This document shows positions 1-9,422 of a stretch of DNA of 64,000 nt, one piece after another. Position 1 is the stretch's first letter; each line of letters opens with the position of its first letter. The notes beneath the pieces were generated by a model, which saw only the letters and a list, made by a program, of their open reading frames with translations, had not been told where the DNA came from and did no database searches. The position numbers and the translations under genes are program-made. Origin of the DNA: Lasiodiplodia sp. COLG20 (lineage: Eukaryota > Ascomycota > Dothideomycetes > Botryosphaeriales > Botryosphaeriaceae); contig VNWV01000005.1 of assembly GCA_009801085.1 (NCBI GenBank), positions 2,046,001-2,110,000 of the forward strand. Direction: 5' to 3'.

Positions 1-1
1 G

Positions 2-989
2 GTGCTTGACTGCGACGTGCCGTGGATCAACACTCAATGCCATCCGAAGGAGGGCGCCAGAATCTATCACATTGACGCGGATCCACTGAAGCAGCAGATG
101 CCAGTGTTCTACATAAACGCGCTTGGAAGATACAAGGCCGATTCGGAGCTGGCCATCAACCAGCTTCACTCTTACATCAGCTCTTCGCCTGACTTGAGCC
201 AGCGGGTGAAAAGCGCCGAGTACGATAATCGTCGGAACAAGCTCCAAGAAAGCTACAGGGAGAAGCTGGCCACGATCGCAAGCCTTGCGAAGCCGGGCGA
301 CGACGGCTCGTATGGGGCGTCATATCTTATCAGCCGTGTACGCAAAACGTGCCCAGAGGACACCATTTGGGCGATCGAGGCAGTCACGAACACGCCATTC
401 GTGGCAGACCAGATTCAGGCCACGATTCCCGGCAGCTGGATCAACTGTGGTGGTGGCGGTCTTGGATGGTCCGGCGGCGGTGTAGGTTCTCGGCTGCGAT
501 TGTTTTGTTGCTGGAAGCTAACCAGCCCTTTAGGCCTTGGGGATCAAACTCGCAACGGACAATGCTGGAGAAAAGAAGTTTGTGTGTCAAATCGTTGGTG
601 ATGGAACCTACCTCTTCTCCGTACCTGGCAGTGTCTACTGGATCAGCCAGCGCTACAAGATCCCCATCCTCACCATTGTACTGAACAACAAAGGCTGGAA
701 TGCACCACGGAGGTCGCTCCTGCTGGTGCACCCAAATGGAGAGGGGTCCAAAGTCAGCAATGAGGAGCTCAACATCTCATTCGCCCCCACCCCTGACTAC
801 TCGGGCATTGCAAAGGCGGCATCGGGAGGCGAGATATGGGCAGCGCATGCGAGCACGGCAGAGCAATTGGATAAGCTATTGCCGGAAGCAGTGAAGAGTG
901 TTTTGAACGGCACCTCGGCGGTGCTGGATGCGCATCTGGACGGGCCGCAGGGGAAGTATCCTGGGAACAAAGCGGCGCTGGTCGGCTGA
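2..989 (+). CDS. Thiamine-diphosphate-dependent enzyme, acetolactate synthase / benzoylformate decarboxylase-like (5' end off window)
   Basis: Two exons are visible, 2-481 and 534-989, around a 52-nt GT..AG intron. The gene begins upstream of the window. The first residues (VPWI, then HIDADPLK) match the end of the central domain of the ThDP-enzyme superfamily. The second exon holds the ThDP-binding motif, GDG followed about 28 residues later by LNN, so the C-terminal pyrophosphate-binding domain is complete. These enzymes carry out carboligation or decarboxylation of 2-oxo acids. The N-terminal domain with the catalytic Glu is missing, so the substrate cannot be told. It converges with the minus-strand gene ending at 1266, with 276 bp between. 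The family is secure; acetolactate synthase versus benzoylformate or oxalyl-CoA decarboxylase is open. Confidence 0.85.
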
Positions 990-1265
990 GACGTTGGCAT
1001 GGCGAGCTTCGGAGTGGACATTGAACACTGTCAAAATGCTGACGGAGAAAGGACCATAGATATAAGAGCATCCATTTGCAGGAAATCTAAGCCCCCAGGT
1101 GTTGCCCACATTACAGCTTCCGACCCTTGTGACCCCGGGTAGCAACATAGTGTCTGTTTGGTAAGACCCGAAGGATAACTAAAAGGTTGTGACCTGCTCG
1201 AAACTGGCTAATGCTTATACTTTTTTTTTCCACGCTAATCGAGCAAATAGTGCAGGAACAATGAA

Positions 1266-2432
1266 TTACAGCTCCTGCTTCTCCAGGAAGTCTTTCCAGT
1301 CCTTCAAGATTTTCTGGTCGAGGTTGTCTGCCGCATCGGTCCTAGAGCGGAAGCCGCCGGGCAGGCGCTCGACGATAGAGCGGACGTGGGTGGGAAAGCG
1401 AAGCTGGCTGTCTGGGATGTGTGGGTTCTCGACGGCGAATCTCACAGCACGGGTGAGGTTGAGAGAGTGCTTCTCGGGAGGCCAGTGGCGGATCTGGGAG
1501 CCCATCTGACGCAAGGAGTGGTCGGGCGGGTTGTCGACGAGGCGGGCCCAGCCGGAGGTGCTCAGATCGTGAGTGGGAGCTGGGGTATGGTAGGTTTGCA
1601 GCCAGTCGTCGTCGTTGGTGATAATGCGCATGGTCTTCTGGATGCTCTTGGTAATGGTGGAGCGCACAGCGCCCTCACTACGTTGGCCGCGGCGTCGCGT
1701 CTCACCCTTGAGGTCACGGCAGTAGTTGTGGTATGAGCAGAAATGATGGGGCGTCCACGCGCTATTGACAATGCGCATGGCACCCTCGGGGCGGTGGGCC
1801 AGATTCAGCAGGAAAACGGACATCTCGGCCATGGTGAGTTCGAGCCCGCCGAGGTCCACCGTGGGCGGCGGGTGTTGTGGTTCGAGGCCGTAGCCGACGG
1901 TGCTGGTTGGATTGACATACCTCGCCGCCGCCAGCTTGCGCATGCGTGCCACGCACTGGACGGCGGTCAGGCGCGGTCGAGGAACCGGCGTGTCGTCCGC
2001 TCTGCGCTTCTGTTCTTGGAGACGGTTGGACCTGCGCACATCGGAATCCGCTTTTAGTAGCAGCGGCGGAGTTGCTGGGGGTATGCGCGACGACGATGAC
2101 ACCACTAAAGCACGGAAGGGCGTCTGCGGAACGGCGAGCGGCAGGTAGCCTTCGTACGTGTTGGGTGGCCCAGCACCGAAAGACCAGGTGGAGAAGGCGA
2201 AATGCGCATGATGGCGGTCAACCAGGCTGGCCTCTTCTGCCGCCGCTTCCATCTCAGCCTCTCCATCGATAGCCTGCGTGCTAGAAAGAAGAACGCTACG
2301 CGCGATGCAACGAGCGCCTCGCTGCTGGCATGTGCTGCAAGGGAAGCCGTCATCGCAAAGCCTGCCGTCGCGGCTGACCCGATCGAGCCGGCAAGACTGG
2401 CAGGGAACAAGCCGCTTAACCTGCGAAGCCAT
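1266..2432 (-). CDS. Hypothetical protein with a Zn2Cys6-like cysteine cluster
   Basis: Single exon of 388 aa, started at the ATG at 2432 (MASQVKRLVPCQSC). The frame stays open to 2582, but the upstream residues look like untranslated sequence. Residues about 11-43 carry six cysteines spaced C-x2-C-x11-C-x5-C-x2-C-x6-C. This resembles the fungal Zn(II)2Cys6 binuclear cluster, except that the first loop has 11 residues instead of the usual 6. The rest is low in recognisable motifs, with basic stretches (RLQEQKRR, KGETRRRGQRSEG) and a charged C-terminus. A role as a DNA-binding regulator is possible but inferred only from the cysteine pattern. No fungal transcription-factor middle domain was recognised. 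Confidence 0.6.
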   Translation of the reverse strand: MASQVKRLVPCQSCRLDRVSRDGRLCDDGFPCSTCQQRGARCIARSVLLSSTQAIDGEAEMEAAAEEASLVDRHHAHFAFSTWSFGAGPPNTYEGYLPLAVPQTPFRALVVSSSSRIPPATPPLLLKADSDVRRSNRLQEQKRRADDTPVPRPRLTAVQCVARMRKLAAARYVNPTSTVGYGLEPQHPPPTVDLGGLELTMAEMSVFLLNLAHRPEGAMRIVNSAWTPHHFCSYHNYCRDLKGETRRRGQRSEGAVRSTITKSIQKTMRIITNDDDWLQTYHTPAPTHDLSTSGWARLVDNPPDHSLRQMGSQIRHWPPEKHSLNLTRAVRFAVENPHIPDSQLRFPTHVRSIVERLPGGFRSRTDAADNLDQKILKDWKDFLEKQEL

Positions 2433-3158
2433 GGGGAACGTTATGCACCAGCCGCGGGCTTTGTGCTGTACTATGATCGAGTCGGTCGCAACGTCGACGT
2501 TGACCTCGCACCTGCCAGAAAAGGCGACTGCCTTGTCCCACCGCTGCGCTGCATCTCGGACAACGAAAACAGCCGCAAACACTGCTGTTTCTGCCCGTTC
2601 TCAGAGCATATTTCATATCGTCTCGGTGAAGGGTTGGATGACTTACGGTCCGCGGAGGACGGGTCCATGCGATGTGGTGCGGAGGACATGTTGGCGTTGA
2701 CAGTGGTGGCGCAGATGGCGGGCCAGAAACAACGCTCGAGGAAGGCGCAGAGAGCACGCCGAAAATCGAAGCTCGGGCCAGCTGCCGCGCTAGGCCGGCA
2801 GTGGTTCTTCTGCTGGGGCATTGTTCACGCCCTGCCGCCGAAGTGATGGTCTCTCGCAGCCGATGGCTCGCGTGAAGAATAGCAAGGCCCCAGGCGTAGC
2901 TATGCCCCAGTAACATATGTAGGTAGTCGAAGCTATCGTCCGGACGAAAATATGGAATTAAAAGGTCTACATTCACGTCCGCACATGGGCGACAAACAAA
3001 TCCACGCTAGCCACCGGCTGTAGTCCAGCATCACCATGTGCCCTTCATCCGCACTTCCCTCACTCTAGAACCGCGGCTTCCACCACAGCTCAAAGTGACG
3101 ACCTTCGTTCGCAAATATCCTACACACACATCCGCACGATAGCTTCAACTACCTGGAC
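2433..3158. other. Divergent intergenic region holding two repeat copies
   Basis: This 726-bp region separates two divergent genes. Most of it is copy A (about 2845-3030) and remnant B (about 3098-3165) of the inverted-repeat family. Nothing else recognisable was seen. Confidence 0.6.
2845..3030. mobile_element. Inverted-repeat element, copy A (degraded)
   Basis: The left edge (about 2845-2875, containing CGCAGCCGATGGCTCGCG) matches the left outer repeat of copy D. The shared GGCCCCAGGCGT block follows at 2886-2897. The left arm of the inner palindrome is at 2924-2958 (GAAGCTATCGTCCGGACG). The right inner arm is cut short after CGTCCG near 2981. The right outer repeat (GCTAGCCACCGGCTGTAG) is at 3006-3023. 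No TA target duplication can be assigned because both ends are worn. Confidence 0.65.
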
Positions 3159-3165
3159 ATGACCA
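3098..3165. repeat. Inverted-repeat element remnant, copy B
   Basis: The right half of the inner palindrome is clear at 3130-3152 (ATCCGCACGATAGCTTCAAC), followed by TGGACATGAC, which resembles the CATGACATGAGC just outside the palindrome in copies E and F. The left arm is barely recognisable and no outer repeats were found. The start codon of the next gene (3159) falls in this sequence. Confidence 0.55.
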
Positions 3166-4998
3166 TGGATCAGTCATTCGACTTTGAGATATACCGACGG
3201 GACAACAAAGTCAGGCTTGCGCGTGTCCTGAGGCACATTGACCGCCTAGCCGATCTGCTCCGCGGCAAAGGAGGTTGCTCCGCCTTCCAGATCTCCGTCG
3301 AGCTTGGCCGGTGTTTGGTCGCCGCTTTCGCCTTTAGCCTCAATAACTCTTCCCCCCCTGTTGACGTAGCCACGAGCTTTGTCATCCGCTGCCACGCTCT
3401 ATTCCTCGATTACGAAAAAGACGAAAATATTATGCCACCAGACAAGTATTGTTGGACTTTCTTCTTCTACTTGGCGACGAAAGAGCTTGCCGCCCATCCG
3501 AACAAAGCCATTGCTTGCGAACACAGCACACTCATGGTGGCCAAGACCATTCACTTCGGCCACCATATGCCCGCGACCGTCGCCAACAAGGCTGGCTTCG
3601 AACAGCTCTGCGAAGACTTTGCCAATGCGCAGCTCGAGGCTCTTGTGCAGCGCGCTCACCACGAACCAGCTCTGCTGTCGTACTCCATCTTCGGCTCTCT
3701 TCGCTCAGTAATCTTCAAACCGACAGCGGATGCCGCTGGTAGCGTCTTCCACGTCGCCAAATTCTTGGGTCAAAGTCTACGCGAGCACAACGTCCTTGTA
3801 TGCCCCGACAATATCAGTAGGACCTTCACCAAGGTCCTGGCATCTTGCGCCCTTTGGAGCGGCTCCCACGTCGGCGGTAGCTTTGCGGCCGAGTTCATGC
3901 AACGATTCCTCGTCTATTCTTCTATCGGCCGTATCGAGGGGCGTCCACACGGCATCCTTGCACCGGATCTCCGGATTTCAACTGCTTTCCTGCGCCTCGT
4001 CCACTATTGTGCCGCGATATGGCATTTACCAGCCCACATGGCTGACGATAGTGTTAGCACAGAGCTGCAAGAGGAGGGCGAGGTTATTGCTGTTGAGCGC
4101 GTGCTAGATGCAGTGCTCAGGAATGCCGACCCAATTGGTAGAATCACGAGGGAAACATTAGAAGCTATCGTCGTCCGGGAGCCGCCCGGTATGTAATACT
4201 TCCCAACTGTCTGCCGTGCTAAACTAACCCTTGTGGCTGCCAGGTCCGTGTCTGACATCGGGGGAGTGTAGTAGAATCCTGTATCGCCGGGAAAACCTGG
4301 CCGCCTCCGTTCTGCAGCGTGGCATTTATCACCAAAACCTTATGGCCTTCACAGGAGCTCCACCCTACAACTTAACCCCTCCCTCGTGCCAACTGACACC
4401 AGCCGAGATAATCTGCTATTTTCCCAACACCTTATGCATTCCAGAAGTCTGGAGGTGGATGACGAGCCATGGATGGACTCCGGTAAGCTCTCCAATTGGC
4501 TCAGTGCAAGACACAGCGCAGCTGACGTGGTCGGTATTCAAGGTCAACATTCCAAAGCTTCTGAACAGAACCCGGGCGCTAGATGGCATCTGGAAGCTGA
4601 GTCACAACACGTTCCGCAATTGGCAGCGTAATGCCAGCGCTTGTTTCCGAGATGAGAAGGATCTGACGTCTCCTCCGCCAACCTCAAAGCTCAACATTTC
4701 GCCTTACGTCCACGCCTACTGCAACGCCCCGAGGCGTGGACGCCAAAAACGGATGGTAGAGATGAGCATGTCGAGGCTTGTGCACGCGGTCAAGCGGCAC
4801 CCCACGGGCGATGATGCCGGCTATTTTACCGCGTTGGCCAAGCACGCAGCCGCCAACGGAGATCTTGGAGGCAAAATTCTTGTGAGCCAAGTTTACCAGA
4901 CAGATGATATGCTGGTTCCAGAAGAGGAAGCCCTGCAAGTGGCCTCCAGCGTCGGCAGCACACCAGAGAATGTGGGCGGCAACGCTACCCAGGTGTAG
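3159..4998 (+). CDS. Hypothetical protein, 594 aa
   Basis: Two exons, 3159-4188 and 4244-4998, are joined through a 55-nt intron (GTATGT...CAG). The join is in frame (phase 1) and gives 594 aa. No domain was recognised. The first exon is mainly helical with well spaced hydrophobic residues. The second is richer in Pro, Asn and basic residues and ends with an acidic, Gly/Asn-rich tail. There is no signal peptide or membrane segment. ATG 3159 lies in sequence resembling the flank of an inverted-repeat element; a second in-frame ATG at 3165 (ACCATGG) is in a better context and could be the true start. The long open frames and clean intron support a real gene; the function is unknown. Confidence 0.65.
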
Positions 4999-5792
4999 GA
5001 GAATGTCCAAGAGGAAAATGGTGGTTCTTCTCAAGTCGACGGCGTACAAAAAGAGGCTTTCATGAAGACTGGCAGATGAAGGGGTTAATGCTCCAGGAAC
5101 TGTACTTGCTTTCTCATTTCGCAATCACGGACAGGGTGCATATCACTTCGTCATTCGAACCGCGACCGATGTTGGGCAGACCTATCGGACTACATATGCT
5201 TCAATGGAACTCATATCATTGCGAAAATGCTCTCCATGCTGCCATTATTTGTGTTGGGTCTTGAGACCAATCTGCGTTTACACGTGCGAGCACAAGCATC
5301 CCTTCAAATGTAAAAGACGATGACGTAGACGTACGGAAAGTGACAAGTATTGCACAGTGAGAAGTCTTTTTACTTTAGATATTACACGAGGTGAGGAGGT
5401 GCGATATACAGGCGTGGGGTGCTCGGGGCGGATGATGACGGGCTGAAGTGAGCTGCTGTGCGGCGACATTCACCAGTGCAGTCACTGGGGTTAAGGGCCA
5501 TGACAGTTCTGTAAAGAGCGACCAGCTGTCGTGTTAGGCAAGCGGGCCAGCTGCCATGCCAACTAACACGTTTGACCCAACCCTTTCCTTTCTTCTCCAC
5601 ATTCACTCGCTTCATTTGGCATCTTCTGGCAGTGCTGCGCATTGCCAACATCGATCCATTCGCTTCGGCTTGGAACAAACAGCCCATTCATTGTAAGTAA
5701 TCCGACAGCATTGTTCAAGGTCCGAGGCTGCTATAAGCCAAGATTTCGGACATGGTTGAGCACCAAAGACTGACGACGTTGACCTAGCAAAG
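4999..5792. other. Intergenic region, nothing recognised
   Basis: This 794-bp region lies between two plus-strand genes. It should hold the 3' UTR of the upstream gene and the promoter of the glycosyltransferase. A pyrimidine-rich stretch (CCCTTTCCTTTCTTCTCC, near 5580-5600) precedes the start codon, as is common in fungal promoters. Confidence 0.5.
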
Positions 5793-7454
5793 ATGCTGTT
5801 CTTCCATTGGCTTCTCTCCCTACTCTCGTTCACAAGCTTCAACACATTTCACTTTGCCGACGTCTCAGGCGAGACGCCAGACAAGCCTCTTCCTCTGGAC
5901 GCAGGCAACGAAGTCGAGACGACGACCGTGTTTAGCGTCAATGGACCTCACGATGGCGACTTGGTTACAAAATCGAGCGCTCAAGAGGTTGCTTACGCAC
6001 CCGAGAGCAAGACGCTTGACCTAGAGATGCACGGCGAGCCTGAGTCGGTCGAAGTTGTTCTTGCCCCAGCAGTTGACGACGTCAAGATAGACGACATTCC
6101 GCTCAATTACTTCGGCTCCAGCTTCGTCGCCCACATCCTTAGCCACAGTCTTTCTCAGCTTCTCCTCGCTGCAGCTCGGATTGTGATCAGACCTGGCCTC
6201 CAGAGCAGCTGGCTCCACCTCTTCGTCTTCCTGTTCCTCTTTCGGTACGTTCGCCTGGTCGTCCACATCATTGCCTACAATAGCTTCAAGGCGAAGCCGG
6301 TCCAGAAAAATCCGACGTTCACTGCAAAGGATGTCACGGTCATCATCCCCACGGTCGAGCCCCGCGGTGAGGCGTTTGAGGAGTGCATCCGCCGCGTCCT
6401 CGCCAATGGTCCGGCCAGGATACTTGTCGTCACGGTCGGGCACGAGAACACCGGCGACGCCACTGAGTACTGCAAAGCACTCAGCTCCTCGATCGTGGTC
6501 CTCTCGGTGCCTGCTCCGAGCAAGCGCGAGCAGGTCAAGCGCGCCATCCCGGAGATCGAGACGGCCATCACGGTGCTCTGCGACGACACGGTCTTCTGGC
6601 CGGAAACCTTCCTCACGCACGTGCTTGCGCCCTTCGAGGACGGGCGCGTTGGCATCGTCGGGACGTGCAAACGCGTCCGCCGTGCCTTTGGCCGCTTTGG
6701 GCTCGCCGACTTCTGGAACCTCTGCGGCGTCATGCGCCTCGAACGCACCAACTTCGACCTTGCCTCGACCAATGCCGTCGACGGCGGCGTCAGCTGCGTG
6801 TCCGGAAGGACCTGTGCCGTTCGGTCTTGCATTCTCCAGGAGCCAGCCTTCCAGCAGGAATTCACGAGCGAGTACATCTTCTGGAAGCGGTTTGGCCCGC
6901 TCAACGCCGGCGACGACAAGTGGATGACGCGGTGGGTGATGAAGCGGGGATGGAGCGTCTTCCACCAGTCCTGCCCCGAAGCGCGCATCGAAACCATCCT
7001 CGGCGTCAAAGGCGGCGGCGCGCGGTTCCGCGGACAGTGTCTGCGCTGGGCTCGGTCGAGCGCACGCGACAACCCGAAGATGATCTTCCGGGACGGACTT
7101 TGGCGCAAGTACCCGTGGACCACCTACGCCGTCCTGGCCACCTCGATCGTCAACTACGCCATGCTGTACGACCCTCTCCTGGTCTACACCTTGCACAAGG
7201 CCATCGGCGGCGGGCCCGACTCTCGCCCTCTGCTGCTCCTCTTGCTCGTCGTCTGGATCCTGGCTACCAAGTTCGTTCGCCCTGCCTCCCACTACTGGCG
7301 CCACCCCGGAGATCTCGTGTATGCCCCGTTCATCATCCTCTTCGGCTACTACCACTCGTGGATCAAGCTCCATGCGCTGATGACTTGCTGGGACATCTCC
7401 TGGGGCACGCGTGCCGGCATCGATGCGGCGGCGAAGATTCCCAAGGCGGCTTGA
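5793..7454 (+). CDS. Membrane glycosyltransferase family 2, hyaluronan/polysaccharide synthase-like
   Basis: Single exon, 553 aa. Residues about 110-165 contain two hydrophobic segments. The GT-A domain follows, starting at VTVIIPTVEPRG. Catalytic signatures are visible in order: the nucleotide-sugar site LCDD, the acceptor-site GDDKW, and QCLRW, the Q-x-x-R-W motif of processive GT2 synthases. Further membrane helices follow in the last 120 residues. This layout fits fungal Cps1/hyaluronan-synthase-like proteins, which make a cell-surface polysaccharide from a UDP-sugar at the plasma membrane. The product is not known. The start at 5793 gives a hydrophobic N-terminus (MLFFHWLLSLLSF) that may be a signal anchor. 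A long minus-strand frame over the same DNA reflects its codon bias. Confidence 0.85.
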   Translation: MLFFHWLLSLLSFTSFNTFHFADVSGETPDKPLPLDAGNEVETTTVFSVNGPHDGDLVTKSSAQEVAYAPESKTLDLEMHGEPESVEVVLAPAVDDVKIDDIPLNYFGSSFVAHILSHSLSQLLLAAARIVIRPGLQSSWLHLFVFLFLFRYVRLVVHIIAYNSFKAKPVQKNPTFTAKDVTVIIPTVEPRGEAFEECIRRVLANGPARILVVTVGHENTGDATEYCKALSSSIVVLSVPAPSKREQVKRAIPEIETAITVLCDDTVFWPETFLTHVLAPFEDGRVGIVGTCKRVRRAFGRFGLADFWNLCGVMRLERTNFDLASTNAVDGGVSCVSGRTCAVRSCILQEPAFQQEFTSEYIFWKRFGPLNAGDDKWMTRWVMKRGWSVFHQSCPEARIETILGVKGGGARFRGQCLRWARSSARDNPKMIFRDGLWRKYPWTTYAVLATSIVNYAMLYDPLLVYTLHKAIGGGPDSRPLLLLLLVVWILATKFVRPASHYWRHPGDLVYAPFIILFGYYHSWIKLHALMTCWDISWGTRAGIDAAAKIPKAA

Positions 7455-7763
7455 AGCCTGCCGGTTTGCATTCTTTTAGTGTCATCTCTTATTGACTTTT
7501 TCTTGGCGGGTGGAGTTATGGACAAGGTGCTATTCTTTTCGAGAGGCTATGGATTAGAGAGATTCTACGAATTGACGGTATCATGACTTGATGCGGCGAT
7601 GACAACGGATAAAAAGACATCTCTTCATTCTGCCAAAGGGCAGAACCCCTTAGACATTAGAACCAAACAGTAATGTATAATCCTCACCGAGAAGAAATTC
7701 GATGAAAGCCATCGCCCCTGACTGCCCCCCGAGAGGGGCTCTTTCTATGTACAAACAGACTGC
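7455..7763. other. Convergent 3' ends
   Basis: This 309-bp AT-richer stretch lies between convergent genes. It contains only probable 3' UTR sequence. Confidence 0.5.
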
Positions 7764-9422
7764 TCACTTGCCGTACACCAAAACCTCATGCAACCCAGCC
7801 GCCCAGTCGGCCTCGTTGTTGTTGTGAATGTTGATGACTTTCTGGACGTTTACGCGGATGTACCTGTGCGAGCCGGAGCCAGTGATCTTGCTGGACCTAA
7901 AGCCAACGGCAGTGTTGGCGCTCTCGTCGGCGAGCTCGGTGAAAGTCTTGCCGTCGCTGCTGCCGGTGATGTTGTACTGTAGGTACGTCTCGGAGCCGCC
8001 GGCTGACCTCGGCGTCACGTCGACCTGGCTGATCTCGTGGGCTTCGCCGAGGTCGACCTCCCACCAGAAGGGGACGCCGGACGGGGTGAAGAGGTTGTTC
8101 GCGTCGTCCTGGATGCCGTCGCTGGCAGCGCCGGCGGCGGAACCACTCGCGGCACCGCTGGACGTGGCCGTCTTGCCGACGCTGAGGATGCGTCCGTTCT
8201 GCACGGGGACGACGACGCCCGAGTTGTCGTCGTACTGCAGCGTGTCGTAGAAGGCGTAGGCAGCGAGACCGTCGCTGAAGGCGATGGGGAGCAAGATCTG
8301 GCGGTTGGAGGGTTCCGGCTTCGCCCACTGGGCGGCCCAGCGGTTGGCGGCCATGACATAGTTGTCGCCGATCCTCTCGACCTGGCCGGACTGGGCGCCG
8401 AAGTTGACGACGTTGCCGATGTTGCGAGAGGCGCTCCACGGACCCGCAAGCTTCTGGGCCGAGATGAACTTGCCCGGAGACGGATACCAGCCGGCGGCCG
8501 TCGAGGTGAACAGGTAGTAGTAGCCGTCCTGGTGGACCATGGCCGGGGCTTCGCGGTGCTCGCCCGCCTGCAGCGTGGCCACCTTGCTCGTGACATTGGT
8601 CCACTCGGCATTGAGGGCGTAGAGGCCGAGGTCCGAGTTCGTCTTGATGGCCGAGATGATGTAGCCCGAGCCGTCCTGGTCGGCGAAGAAGGTGAGGTCG
8701 CGCGAATCATCTCCGGCAGGCCTAAAATCCCCGCCGAAGGTCAGACTCTTGCCTGGAGTGCCGTATGCGACGGCGACGCGGCCGAGCGTGTAGTCTTTTG
8801 CGTTCTCGAAATGCGCCCACATGACGACCTGCCCGGACTTTGGGTGCTGCGCCCACTTGATCGACTCGAGTTTGCAGAATCCATCGCTGGTCGAGGCGCA
8901 GACTTCGGCCCTGCTGAGGACCGTCGTGTCGCCGCTGAATGTGTAGCCGTCCGACGACGTCTGCTGGGAGAAGTGACTGAAGCCCTGGGAGTCGGTTACG
9001 TAGTTGTATCGGTAGTAAGTCTGTCCCGAAACCAGGTCACTCTTGATCTTGAGCGACGACGCGGCCGTGTTGTCGTAGGTGTTGAGCCCGGAGCCCGAGC
9101 TGCCCGGCGTCACGGCAATGTCTCCCGATGCATCGAGCTTGGAGCCCCCGTTCATTGCCTGGATCTGGAACGTCGAGGCGCCGTTGAGGTCATAGACGTC
9201 GTAAGTGTTGCCGGGCGCGCTGGCAACTCGGTCGTAGGAGCCACTGCTCGAGCGACGCAGGATGTCGTACGACGTCGCGCCGCTGACAGTGGCCCAGCTC
9301 AGTTTGACATTGTTTGCGCCGCTTCCGCCGTTCAGTTGGAACAGCTGCGCTGTTGCGCTGATTTTTGCCACGGCGCACAGCGGCAGGAGCGCAATTGGGA
9401 AGAGAGTAAGAAGGGGGGCCAT
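7764..9422 (-). CDS. Secreted GH43-like glycoside hydrolase with C-terminal F5/8-type (CBM32-like) domain
   Basis: Single exon, 552 aa, started at the ATG at 9422, which gives a good signal peptide (MAPLLTLFPIALLPLCAVA); upstream in-frame codons are ignored. Residues about 20-115 look like a fibronectin-III-like fold (WATVSGATSYDILRRSS). Residues about 130-400 resemble a five-bladed GH43-type propeller, with HREAPAMV likely carrying the general-acid Glu. Residues about 420-552 are a discoidin/F5/8 type C domain (FWWEVDLGEAHEISQVDV, then RYIRVNV), which usually binds galactose-containing glycans. The protein probably trims plant cell-wall side chains outside the cell. The subfamily and bond specificity are inferred, not seen. 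The GC-rich third positions create long false frames on the other strand. Confidence 0.8.
   Translation of the reverse strand: MAPLLTLFPIALLPLCAVAKISATAQLFQLNGGSGANNVKLSWATVSGATSYDILRRSSSGSYDRVASAPGNTYDVYDLNGASTFQIQAMNGGSKLDASGDIAVTPGSSGSGLNTYDNTAASSLKIKSDLVSGQTYYRYNYVTDSQGFSHFSQQTSSDGYTFSGDTTVLSRAEVCASTSDGFCKLESIKWAQHPKSGQVVMWAHFENAKDYTLGRVAVAYGTPGKSLTFGGDFRPAGDDSRDLTFFADQDGSGYIISAIKTNSDLGLYALNAEWTNVTSKVATLQAGEHREAPAMVHQDGYYYLFTSTAAGWYPSPGKFISAQKLAGPWSASRNIGNVVNFGAQSGQVERIGDNYVMAANRWAAQWAKPEPSNRQILLPIAFSDGLAAYAFYDTLQYDDNSGVVVPVQNGRILSVGKTATSSGAASGSAAGAASDGIQDDANNLFTPSGVPFWWEVDLGEAHEISQVDVTPRSAGGSETYLQYNITGSSDGKTFTELADESANTAVGFRSSKITGSGSHRYIRVNVQKVINIHNNNEADWAAGLHEVLVYGK

Noticed and set aside
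6021..7373. 450-codon minus-strand open frame opposite the GT2 gene
   Set aside because: It is a composition artefact of GC-rich codons; the plus frame has intact GT2 catalytic motifs and the minus translation has none.
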